DNA from: Legionella genomosp. 1
GTDB lineage: Bacteria > Pseudomonadota > Gammaproteobacteria > Legionellales > Legionellaceae
Direction: 5' to 3'
DNA length: 8,315 bases
NCBI GenBank assembly: GCA_945901145.1
Contig: CAMDJY010000056.1
Coordinates: forward strand, 1 to 8,315
Shown: piece after piece, positions 1 to 5,802 of the stretch
Position numbering within the stretch: position 1 is the first letter of the stretch
Layout: the number at the start of each line of letters is the position of its first letter
The notes under the pieces: generated by a model
What the model was told of the DNA's origin: nothing
The model's database searches: none
What the model saw: the letters and a program-made list of their open reading frames with translations, nothing else
Program-made: the position numbers and the translations under genes

Positions 1-224
1 ACTTCGTCTAATAAAAGTGGGGGACGAAATTGCTCTAAAAATAATTTTGGGTCGCGATTAGCTAGTGTTCTTAACTGCAGATCATCAAATGTGAGCTCTT
101 TAAATGATGATTCTGAAAGATGCAATAACAGCGTACTTTTACCGCACTGCCTTGGTCCAATCACTAATTGCACTGGACTATGATTGTCAAATAATCGTTG
201 TGTCATATCTCGTTTAATGTACAT
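1..224 (-). CDS. AAA_14/DUF4143-type ATPase, N-terminal part (cut by left edge)
   Basis: Reading leftward from an ATG at 224-222 gives 74 open codons to the window edge, so the C-terminal part is missing. The N-terminus reads [12 protein letters not shown] and is followed by a Walker A loop, GPRQCGKST, at residues 23-31. A stretch of the type [14 protein letters not shown] lies at residues 46-59, and a Walker B-like LLLDEV at about 70-75. This order is typical of the AAA_14 ATPases that usually carry a C-terminal DUF4143 domain, a family common in bacterial genomes with no settled function. No clear Shine-Dalgarno site precedes the ATG. The start is chosen because family members often begin MYIKR or MIxR; Met7 is the alternative. 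A TATAAT box on the same strand lies about 35 bases upstream. The gene is divergent from hslVU and its role cannot be told from this fragment. Confidence 0.82.
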   Translation of the reverse strand, partial: MYIKRDMTQRLFDNHSPVQLVIGPRQCGKSTLLLHLSESSFKELTFDDLQLRTLANRDPKLFLEQFRPPLLLDE

Positions 225-226
225 TT

Positions 227-255
227 TTGTCTATTTTAAGTTGGTATCTTATAAT
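227..255 (+). promoter_or_regulatory. possible sigma70-like promoter reading toward hslV
   Basis: On the plus strand TTGTCT (227-232, 4 of 6 matches) and a perfect TATAAT (250-255) are 17 bases apart. The start point would be near 262, giving hslV a second leader of about 100 bases besides the heat-shock promoter. The two -10 boxes of this promoter and the opposing one face each other, so both could hardly be occupied at once. Confidence 0.35.
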
Positions 256-266
256 CGTCATTATAA
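249..266. repeat. inverted repeat made of two facing -10 boxes
   Basis: TTATAAT (249-255) and ATTATAA (260-266) form a perfect 7-base inverted repeat around CGTC. Each arm contains a TATAAT on its own strand. It may simply be two promoters, or it may also be a regulator-binding site. Confidence 0.6.
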
Positions 267-288
267 AGACTTTTAAACGACATTTGAA
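260..288 (-). promoter_or_regulatory. sigma70-like promoter for the AAA_14 ATPase gene
   Basis: On the minus strand a perfect TATAAT lies at 265-260. A TTCAAA hexamer (4 of 6 matches to TTGACA) lies at 288-283, 17 bases away. The predicted transcript start near 253 would give an untranslated leader of about 29 bases. This is motif matching by eye. Confidence 0.5.
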
Positions 289-305
289 TACAACATTGTC
301 AAAAC

Positions 306-334
306 CTTGTTTTTTGTTTTTTCATCCCCATATA
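306..334 (+). promoter_or_regulatory. sigma32 (heat-shock) promoter of hslVU
   Basis: CTTGTTT (306-312) and CCCCATATA (326-334) are separated by 13 bases. The known RpoH consensus is CTTGAAA, about 13-15 bases, then CCCCATNTA, so the -10 half is a perfect match and the -35 half keeps CTTG. The expected start point near 341 leaves a short leader before the ribosome site at 353-357. hslVU is a classical heat-shock operon, so motif and gene agree. Confidence 0.75.
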
Positions 335-352
335 GCATTTATGGTTTTGCTC

Positions 353-367
353 GGGAGTTATTTTTTG
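353..367 (+). promoter_or_regulatory. ribosome binding site that decides the hslV TTG start
   Basis: GGGAG at 353-357 is 7 bases from TTG 365 but 16 from ATG 374. The spacing favours the TTG. The site also lies inside any protein that began at the in-frame ATG 341, which is at the predicted transcript start. Confidence 0.6.
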
Positions 368-913
368 GAACAAATGCATAGTACGACGATATTATCCGTC
401 AGAAGAGGGAAACAAGTGGTGATAGGTGGTGACGGTCAAGTCACACAAGGCAATACAGTGATGAAGGGCAATGCCCGTAAAGTACGTCGCTTGTATAAAG
501 ATCGCGTTTTAGCGGGATTTGCTGGTGGAACCGCAGATGCATTTACTTTGTTTGAGCGTTTTGAAACCAAGTTGGAAATGCATCAGGGTCATTTGATGCG
601 CGCAGCTGTTGAGTTGGCAAAGGATTGGCGAACAGATAAAATTTTGCGTCGATTAGAGGCTTTGTTGTTGGTTGCAGACACTAAATCCTCTTTAATTATT
701 ACTGGTAACGGCGATGTGATTGAACCTGAGCGTGGTATTATGGCGATTGGTTCGGGTGGTCCGTTTGCTGAAGCAGCAGCGCGTGCCATGTATGATAATA
801 CCAAACTATCTGCTGCAGATATTGTCAAAAAGAGTTTAACCATAGCCGCGGATATGTGTATTTACACAAATCATCATTTAACTATTGAAGAATTGGAAAA
901 CGATTGTGAGTAA
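365..913 (+). CDS. hslV: ATP-dependent protease subunit HslV (ClpQ), TTG start
   Basis: HslV is the proteolytic chamber of the cytoplasmic HslVU protease, a double hexamer with an N-terminal threonine nucleophile. The 182-residue product contains [45 protein letters not shown] and [12 protein letters not shown], all family hallmarks. The catalytic Thr should be residue 7, exposed after removal of MEQMHS. The partner Asp and Lys (17 and 33 in mature numbering) are present at residues 23 and 39. The TTG at 365 is preferred because GGGAG at 353-357 sits 7 bases before it, it lies just after the heat-shock promoter, and MEQ..TTI resembles the Legionella/Coxiella N-terminus. The ATG at 374 is possible but its ribosome site is poor. 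It is followed immediately by hslU. Confidence 0.93.
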   Translation: MEQMHSTTILSVRRGKQVVIGGDGQVTQGNTVMKGNARKVRRLYKDRVLAGFAGGTADAFTLFERFETKLEMHQGHLMRAAVELAKDWRTDKILRRLEALLLVADTKSSLIITGNGDVIEPERGIMAIGSGGPFAEAAARAMYDNTKLSAADIVKKSLTIAADMCIYTNHHLTIEELENDCE

Positions 914-924
914 TTATGTTCAGC

Positions 925-938
925 ATTTACCGGTAAAT
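925..938. repeat. 14-base perfect palindrome before the hslU ATG
   Basis: ATTTACCGGTAAAT reads the same on both strands and lies 6 bases before ATG 945. If hslU starts at 945 it is in the untranslated gap after hslV; if it starts at GTG 906 it is coding. Confidence 0.55.
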
Positions 939-944
939 AGTATT

Positions 945-2258
945 ATGACACCACGTGAAATCGTGGAAGAATTAGACAGATATATTATTGGTCAATATGA
1001 TGCCAAACGCGCGGTTGCGATTGCATTAAGAAATCGTTGGCGCAGAATGCAAATCCAAGACGCAGCTTTGCGCAATGAGATTATGCCCAAAAATATTTTA
1101 ATGATTGGTCCAACTGGTGTTGGTAAAACGGAAATTGCGCGCAGACTTGCACGCTTAGCCAATGCACCTTTTGTTAAAGTTGAAGCGACCAAGTTCACTG
1201 AAATTGGTTATGTTGGTCGCGACGTAGATTCTATCATTCGTGATTTAATCGATATTGCGATTAAAGAAGCGCGTGAACGCGCAATGAAAAAAGTTCAGCA
1301 TCCAGCGGAAGAAGCAGCTGAAGAGCGGATATTAGATGTATTATTACCACCTCCACGCAGTGGTCATGCGCCAGGCGAGCGTGACTCTTCGGCTCGACAA
1401 GTGTTTCGTAAACAATTGAGGGAAGGCTTATTGGATGACCAAGAAATTGAAATTGATGTTGCCGTGACTCCAGTTGGTGTCGAAATTATGGCACCGCCTG
1501 GCATGGAAGAAATGACGAGTCAATTGCAAGCTATGTTTCAACAAGTCGGCACCAGTAAAACCAAAACGCGAAAAATGCCGATCAAAAAAGCAATGAAAAT
1601 TTTGACAGAAGAAGAAGCTGCCAAATTTATTAATGAAGATGATATTAAAATTCGAGCAGTTGAAGCAGTTGAGCAACATGGTATTGTTTTTATTGACGAA
1701 ATTGATAAAGTCGCAAAACGTGCTGAGCATGGTGGCGATGTCTCACGTGAAGGCGTGCAGCGCGATTTGCTGCCGTTGATTGAAGGTTCTGCGGTCTCCA
1801 CGAAATATGGCGTGATTCGTACAGATCATATTTTATTTATTGCTTCCGGTGCGTTTCATATTGCAAAACCCTCAGATCTCATTGCTGAGCTTCAAGGCCG
1901 GCTGCCGATTCGTGTAGAGCTTTCTGCTTTAAGTGTAGAAGATTTTGTACGCATTCTTACTGAACCTCATGCTTCTTTAACTGAACAATATTCGGCACTG
2001 ATGGCGACTGAAGGTGTAATTTTAACGTTTGATCAAACCGGGATTCGTCGTATCGCCGAAGTCGCATGGCAAGTCAATGAACGGACGGAAAATATTGGTG
2101 CCCGAAGGTTATATACAGTCATGGAACGTTTATTAGAAGTCGTTTCTTTCGAGGCAACGGATAAAGTCGGCGAAAAAGTTCATGTTGATTTAGCCTATGT
2201 TCAAAAGCATCTTGGTTCGTTAATCGACGATGATGATTTGACGCGCTATATTTTGTAA
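945..2258 (+). CDS. hslU: HslU (ClpY) ATPase subunit of the HslVU protease
   Basis: HslU is the AAA+ hexamer that unfolds substrates and feeds them into HslV. From ATG 945 it has 437 residues, close to the 443 of E. coli. Visible parts are [16 protein letters not shown] at the N-terminus, Walker A GPTGVGKT (55-62), the pore motif GYVGRD (88-93), and the charged intermediate domain (about 110-230) with [13 protein letters not shown]. These are followed by Walker B IVFIDEID (247-254), ELQGRLPIR (arginine-finger region, 315-323), sensor 2 GARR (385-388) and the C-terminal DLTRYIL that docks into HslV. The start is uncertain. GTG 906 overlaps the hslV stop by 8 bases (GTGAGTAA) and has a weak GGAA 7 bases before it, adding 13 residues. 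TTG 885 is also open. ATG 945 fits family alignments but has no clear ribosome site. Confidence 0.95.
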   Translation: MTPREIVEELDRYIIGQYDAKRAVAIALRNRWRRMQIQDAALRNEIMPKNILMIGPTGVGKTEIARRLARLANAPFVKVEATKFTEIGYVGRDVDSIIRDLIDIAIKEARERAMKKVQHPAEEAAEERILDVLLPPPRSGHAPGERDSSARQVFRKQLREGLLDDQEIEIDVAVTPVGVEIMAPPGMEEMTSQLQAMFQQVGTSKTKTRKMPIKKAMKILTEEEAAKFINEDDIKIRAVEAVEQHGIVFIDEIDKVAKRAEHGGDVSREGVQRDLLPLIEGSAVSTKYGVIRTDHILFIASGAFHIAKPSDLIAELQGRLPIRVELSALSVEDFVRILTEPHASLTEQYSALMATEGVILTFDQTGIRRIAEVAWQVNERTENIGARRLYTVMERLLEVVSFEATDKVGEKVHVDLAYVQKHLGSLIDDDDLTRYIL

Positions 2259-2878
2259 GCAAGCTTAATGCCCGCTGAATACAGAAAAGGACTATAAGAG
2301 TTCACTGGGCTGATCTCAGCTTCGCCGTAGCCTGTTGTGTAATTTGTAGATATTTCAGCCATAAAATGCGGCGTGAAATTATAGTTGATGCCGAGACCGA
2401 ACGTTGGCGCAATTCGCCATTGATTATTGATTTCATCATTGCGATGAATATTGGCAACACCCGCGCCTGAGTATACGCGCACGAATGTTTTGGGGAGGAT
2501 CAGCATGATTTTAGCCATCGCAGACACCATATCTGTTCTAGATTTGAGCTCAGTATTATCTTCATGATCAAATGCAAATAAGCTTTCATTATCAAAATTG
2601 ACAATCGCGTCTGGGAAATGTGTGTAGGCAAACTCAAGCGCAAAAAACGGTGAAAATTCGTAGCCTACAAATGCACCCAGAGCCACACCACCTTCTGTGG
2701 CTCTGATTGGTGCTGACATGCTGATTGCTGCATTTTGATTTTCTTCAGAAGGTACGAGCCCTTGCCAGGTGGTAGAGCCATAGCCGACCAAACCGCCGCC
2801 ATAGAGTTTAAATTCGAAAGGGTCAGCGCAGGCATTCAGTGCGTAAATAAATAGGCCTAGGACAAAAAAATTACGCAC
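2246..2878 (-). CDS. outer-membrane beta-barrel protein (OmpA/OmpW-like fold)
   Basis: The 210-residue product starts with a short signal peptide, hydrophobic around residues 4-14, with likely signal peptidase I cleavage at ACA/DP (18/19). A lipobox reading of LNAC is possible but weaker. The rest alternates aromatic or hydrophobic with small polar residues, as in beta strands: [52 protein letters not shown] and [11 protein letters not shown] at the end. This fits an 8-strand PF13505-type barrel, although the last residue is Ile rather than the usual Phe. The GTG start at 2878 is chosen because GGGA lies 7 bases upstream and the signal peptide begins there; a longer reading from 2989 would be out-of-frame sequence of the upstream gene. 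It overlaps that gene by 8 bases (GTGCGTAA), which suggests translational coupling. Its end overlaps hslU by 13 bases, tail to tail. Confidence 0.82.
   Translation of the reverse strand: MRNFFVLGLFIYALNACADPFEFKLYGGGLVGYGSTTWQGLVPSEENQNAAISMSAPIRATEGGVALGAFVGYEFSPFFALEFAYTHFPDAIVNFDNESLFAFDHEDNTELKSRTDMVSAMAKIMLILPKTFVRVYSGAGVANIHRNDEINNQWRIAPTFGLGINYNFTPHFMAEISTNYTTGYGEAEISPVNSYSPFLYSAGIKLAYKI
2678..2705. repeat. 10-base inverted repeat inside the barrel gene
   Basis: CAGAGCCACA (2678-2687) and TGTGGCTCTG (2696-2705) pair perfectly around an 8-base loop. No T-run follows on either strand, so it is not a standard terminator. Confidence 0.5.
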
Positions 2879-3221
2879 AGGCTGATCCCGTGCCACTACA
2901 TAATTGATTCTGAGAGTTGTTGCCGCCATTGCGATAACATTTCCAGGCGTCAATGCAATTTTGCGTGCTGGTATCATGTTGATATTCACATGCTTTTTCT
3001 ACAGTATGAAAAACAATGAGCATACGTTCATAAATTAATTTCATGTCGTTACACATGCGTTTCGGTAAGCCTGATGATGTACAATGGCAGATTGCGGCTT
3101 CTTTAAAAGAAGAACAAAAAGCCTGGTCGGTATTTACAGTCGCTTGTGGACATGCGATTGCACCTGAGAAAACAAATATTGAGAAAAGCGCAGTTAACAC
3201 CATGATGGCTTTTTTAATCAC
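2871..3221 (-). CDS. small secreted cysteine-rich protein, function unknown
   Basis: The 116-residue product has a clear signal peptide (MIKK, hydrophobic to about residue 19, SGAIA/C). Ten cysteines follow, at 24, 36, 45, 47, 57, 78, 89, 95, 108 and 115. The region CHCTSSGLPKRMC (45-57) is compact, and residues 58-77 look helical. An even number of Cys in an exported protein suggests disulfide bonds. If Cys24 were lipid-modified nine would remain, but AIAC is a poor lipobox. GTG at 3221 is the start: AAGGA lies 6 bases upstream, and no ATG occurs before residue 7. I recognise no named family; similar small Cys-rich proteins may exist in Legionellales, but that is memory, not a search. It forms a two-gene unit with the barrel protein, so a periplasmic or surface role next to that barrel is inferred. 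Confidence 0.78.
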   Translation of the reverse strand: MIKKAIMVLTALFSIFVFSGAIACPQATVNTDQAFCSSFKEAAICHCTSSGLPKRMCNDMKLIYERMLIVFHTVEKACEYQHDTSTQNCIDAWKCYRNGGNNSQNQLCSGTGSACA

Positions 3222-3236
3222 AATAAATCCTTAATA

Positions 3237-3277
3237 CAGATATCAAGAGACTGGCTATTCTTGATATCTGAATAGCC
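3237..3277 (-). promoter_or_regulatory. structured leader with two mutually exclusive hairpins before the Cys-rich gene
   Basis: Repeat A is CAGATATCAAGA (3237-3248) with TCTTGATATCTG (3259-3270), 12 of 12 paired with a 10-base loop. Repeat B is GGCTATTC (3253-3260) with GAATAGCC (3270-3277), 8 of 8 paired with a 9-base loop. They share bases, so both cannot form fully. In the transcript B comes first, and A ends 4 bases before the AAGGA ribosome site (3232-3228). The loop of B is complementary to the last arm of A, so a pseudoknot is also possible. No U-run follows, so these are not standard terminators. Confidence 0.6.
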
Positions 3278-3287
3278 GCGAATATTG

Positions 3288-3293
3288 ATTATA
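3288..3293 (-). promoter_or_regulatory. candidate -10 box for the Cys-rich/barrel unit
   Basis: A perfect TATAAT reads leftward at 3293-3288, between the ctpA stop and the leader hairpins. A start point near 3281 would give a leader of about 60 bases containing both hairpins. No good -35 box is seen at 16-18 bases (best TAGCAA at 17), so an activator or read-through from ctpA may contribute. Confidence 0.4.
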
Positions 3294-3302
3294 GAAGAGA
3301 TT

Positions 3303-4631
3303 TTATCGCTTTGCTACAGCTAAACTTTTTAGAATAGTGAGCGCAGCATACACTTGATAATCTTCATGAATTAAATGTTGTTCATCGATAGCAGTAGCTT
3401 GATTATCAGCGCGTTTTGTTTTATTACCATTGAGTATATGCCCACTGAGATCCGCTTCACTAAAATTGATACCTTCATTTTTTTGTGAAGCATCTTTAGG
3501 TACAGAAATTTCCTCAACTAAGATATCAGGCGTGATACCTTGTGCTTGGATTGATGTGCCTGCTGGTGTGAAATATAATGCTGTGGTTAATTTAATCCCA
3601 TGCGTGTTATCCAGCGGTAAGACGGTTTGCACTGTTCCTTTACCAAAACTTCGTGTGCCTAAGATGATGGCGCGTTTATTATCTTTTAAAGCTCCGGCAA
3701 CAATTTCAGATGCAGACGCGGAGCCACCATTAATTAAAACCACTAAAGGTGCGTTGTTTAACACATCGCCGGGACTGGCAATTGCTGTAAATTTAGATCC
3801 AGGTAAGCGACCTTCGGTATAAACAATTAATTCTTGTTTTTTGTTAGGCGTTTTTGTGTCGATAAAAGCGTCTGCAATTTGAATTGCTGAGTCTAATAAG
3901 CCGCCTGGATTATTTCTCAGGTCTAAGATTAAACCTTTTAATTGACCACCGGCTTTTTGTTTCATCTCTGCGATATTTTTAAGCATGTCTTGTGCACTCA
4001 ACGCTTGAAATTGTGCAAGTCGAATATAGCCGTATTGATTATCGAGTAACTTGGATTGTACACTTTTAATCTGAATATTTTCTCGAACCAGCGTGAGTTG
4101 CAAGGGTTTATTTTCACCTTTACGTAACACAGTTAGGGTAATTGGCTCACCAATTTTACCACGCATGAGGGTGACTGCTTCTTTCAAGTTAATACCTTGC
4201 ACTGAACGTGATCCAATTTTAATGATATAATCACCTGGTTTAATATGTGCTTTGGCAGCAGGAGAATCAGCCAAAGGGGAAATGACTTTAATCACACCTT
4301 CTTCCATCGTGACTTCAAGGCCTAACCCTCCAAATTCACCACTGGTTGAGGTTTGCAATTCATTGAACTCTTCTTCATCAAGATATCCTGAATGCGGGTC
4401 TAAGCCTGCAAGCATGCCTCGAATTGCGTTTTCGAATAGCTCTTTATCGCTGACTGGTTTGACATAGTATTGTTTAATTTGTGCAATTGCATTAGAAAAA
4501 CGTTGTACGTCTTCCATAGGAATATTTTGTTCCTCTTCGGCATTGTTGATTGCTCGACTTGGATTTGATAGGATGAGTAAATAAGATAGAAGGCTCATGG
4601 ACACAACATGAGAGAAGCGTTTTTGTAACAT
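3303..4631 (-). CDS. ctpA: S41 C-terminal processing protease (CtpA/Prc family)
   Basis: This is a periplasmic serine protease that trims or degrades envelope proteins. The 442 residues begin with a signal peptide, probably cut after SRA (27). Next come an N-terminal helical part with GLDPHSGYLDEEEF (77-90), a PDZ domain (about 100-170, GGLGLEVTMEEG and KPGDYI) and the S41 domain. NGGSASASEI (301-310) and RSFGKGTVQ (327-335) give the Ser306-Lys331 catalytic pair with Gln335; the 25-residue spacing equals that of Prc and D1P. GAGGAG 7 bases before the ATG is a strong ribosome site. The gene follows envC by 19 bases and is third in the gpmI-envC-ctpA unit. In other gammaproteobacteria CtpA/Prc proteases control peptidoglycan hydrolases, so sitting beside an amidase activator is meaningful. 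The tail after about 385 is polar and probably family-specific. Confidence 0.92.
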   Translation of the reverse strand: MLQKRFSHVVSMSLLSYLLILSNPSRAINNAEEEQNIPMEDVQRFSNAIAQIKQYYVKPVSDKELFENAIRGMLAGLDPHSGYLDEEEFNELQTSTSGEFGGLGLEVTMEEGVIKVISPLADSPAAKAHIKPGDYIIKIGSRSVQGINLKEAVTLMRGKIGEPITLTVLRKGENKPLQLTLVRENIQIKSVQSKLLDNQYGYIRLAQFQALSAQDMLKNIAEMKQKAGGQLKGLILDLRNNPGGLLDSAIQIADAFIDTKTPNKKQELIVYTEGRLPGSKFTAIASPGDVLNNAPLVVLINGGSASASEIVAGALKDNKRAIILGTRSFGKGTVQTVLPLDNTHGIKLTTALYFTPAGTSIQAQGITPDILVEEISVPKDASQKNEGINFSEADLSGHILNGNKTKRADNQATAIDEQHLIHEDYQVYAALTILKSLAVAKR

Positions 4632-4650
4632 TTTTTTCTCCTCAAGGGTA

Positions 4651-5802
4651 TCAGGCTAACCATTGTCGCGGAGGAACTACTTTTCCACGACGTCTTAATT
4701 CGAAGTATAGACCGTTTTCACGAATTCCACCGGTGTGTCCAACAGTGGCAATTTTATCACCTGATTTGACGAGATTTCCCTTGGCTTTAAACAGCGATTC
4801 ATTATGAGCATAAAGACTCATCATCCCGTGTTCATGCTCGATGATGATCAGAAGACCATAACCATTGAGCCAGTCACTGAAGATAACTTTTCCGGGTAAA
4901 ATAGCATGAACAGGTGTTCCTTCTTGCGCTGAAAATAGCATCCCCTGATTAAAATATTTTGAATTTTGTGTTGAGCTAATTGGTGTTTTGAATTTGCCAT
5001 TTAACTTGATTGGTTTGCTTGAGCTTGTCTTATTGGCGTGATTTGATAATACGGGCACACGTGAGACTGATTTCATAGGTCTAATACGGGCGTTCTCGGT
5101 CAATTGTTTTAATAATATTTCTAAATGCATGCGATCTTGTTGGTAAGTTTTCAGTTGTTGTTGTTTGGTTTGGATAGCATGCGTTACGGTTTGCATGACT
5201 TGATGCTGTTGCTGTTTTGTTTCTATTAATTTTTTTTGGCGAGCGAGTAAATTGCGTTCAAGCGTTTGTAGTGCCTGATATTCTGCTTTAATTTTTTCTT
5301 GATTTTGTGTGTGGATGAAATAGGTATCTCGTATTTGTTGAATGAATTGCTCATCAGCACGAATCATATACTGATGATAGGTGATTAGCCGATTTATGGT
5401 ATGTGGGTTGTGTTGATTGAGTAGCCATTGTAGTGGCGGTAGTTTTTGAGTTTGATAACGTTGGCGTAAATGTGCGCCAAGTAGGTTTTGTTGTCTTTCA
5501 ATTTGCTGGCTGAGTTTTTGATTTTCTTTTTCAAGGGTAACTAGTGTTTGTTTTTTTTTAATAATATTATTTTGGGTTTCTCGAATGTTGATGATCTCTA
5601 AGCTGATTTGTTTTTCTATGGTTGCTAACGTTTGAGATAAAGTGACTTTGGTATTTTCGGCTTGAGACAAATTTTTTTGTAAGGCCCCCATTTGGTTTGA
5701 GATTTTATTTAATTGCTCTTTCATTTGATGCGTTGAAACACCGTAAGTTGATGTGTTGCATAAATATAAGAATACAAACATATAGATGGTGCATTTATTC
5801 AT
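4651..5802 (-). CDS. envC: murein hydrolase activator EnvC (coiled coil plus degenerate LytM)
   Basis: EnvC activates N-acetylmuramyl-L-alanine amidases at the septum in the periplasm. The 383-residue product has a signal peptide (MNKC, hydrophobic about 6-15), then long Gln/Lys-rich coiled coils (about 25-115 and 150-240) separated by LPPLQWLLNQHNP. After a linker, a LytM/M23 domain occupies about 265-383, with GTPVHAILPGKVIFSDWLNGYG, SLYAHN and LYFELRRRGK. The zinc-binding residues of active M23 enzymes are replaced: QGMLF stands where HxxxD is expected, and Tyr stands in the final HxH-type motif, as in E. coli EnvC. This supports an activator rather than an enzyme. ATG 5802 is chosen over ATG 5814 because GAGG lies 6 bases before it, whereas 5814 has no ribosome site. 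It overlaps the gpmI stop by 8 bases (ATGAATAA). Confidence 0.9.
   Translation of the reverse strand: MNKCTIYMFVFLYLCNTSTYGVSTHQMKEQLNKISNQMGALQKNLSQAENTKVTLSQTLATIEKQISLEIINIRETQNNIIKKKQTLVTLEKENQKLSQQIERQQNLLGAHLRQRYQTQKLPPLQWLLNQHNPHTINRLITYHQYMIRADEQFIQQIRDTYFIHTQNQEKIKAEYQALQTLERNLLARQKKLIETKQQQHQVMQTVTHAIQTKQQQLKTYQQDRMHLEILLKQLTENARIRPMKSVSRVPVLSNHANKTSSSKPIKLNGKFKTPISSTQNSKYFNQGMLFSAQEGTPVHAILPGKVIFSDWLNGYGLLIIIEHEHGMMSLYAHNESLFKAKGNLVKSGDKIATVGHTGGIRENGLYFELRRRGKVVPPRQWLA

Noticed and set aside
297..302. Perfect TTGACA on the minus strand
   Set aside because: No -10 box lies 16-18 bases downstream; the nearest TATAAT is 31 bases away.
227..364. N-terminal extension of hslV by 46 codons from TTG 227
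   Set aside because: The extension crosses both promoters and is not part of the HslV family; a good ribosome site points to TTG 365.
1428..1801. Two minus-strand open frames inside hslU
   Set aside because: They overlap each other and a strongly conserved gene; Phe/Asn- and Ser-rich content is typical of shadow frames.
2879..2989. Longer barrel protein beginning at 2989
   Set aside because: This stretch is the other frame of the Cys-rich gene, would bury the signal peptide, and a ribosome site supports GTG 2878.
3043..3234. 63-codon open frame on the plus strand opposite the Cys-rich gene
   Set aside because: It is the complement of a better supported secreted protein and has no recognisable features.
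3237..3277. Rho-independent terminator for ctpA
   Set aside because: Neither hairpin is followed by a T-run on either strand; a leader role for the downstream gene fits better.
3430..4467. Plus-strand open frames inside ctpA
   Set aside because: They are antisense shadows of the S41 protease with no family signature.
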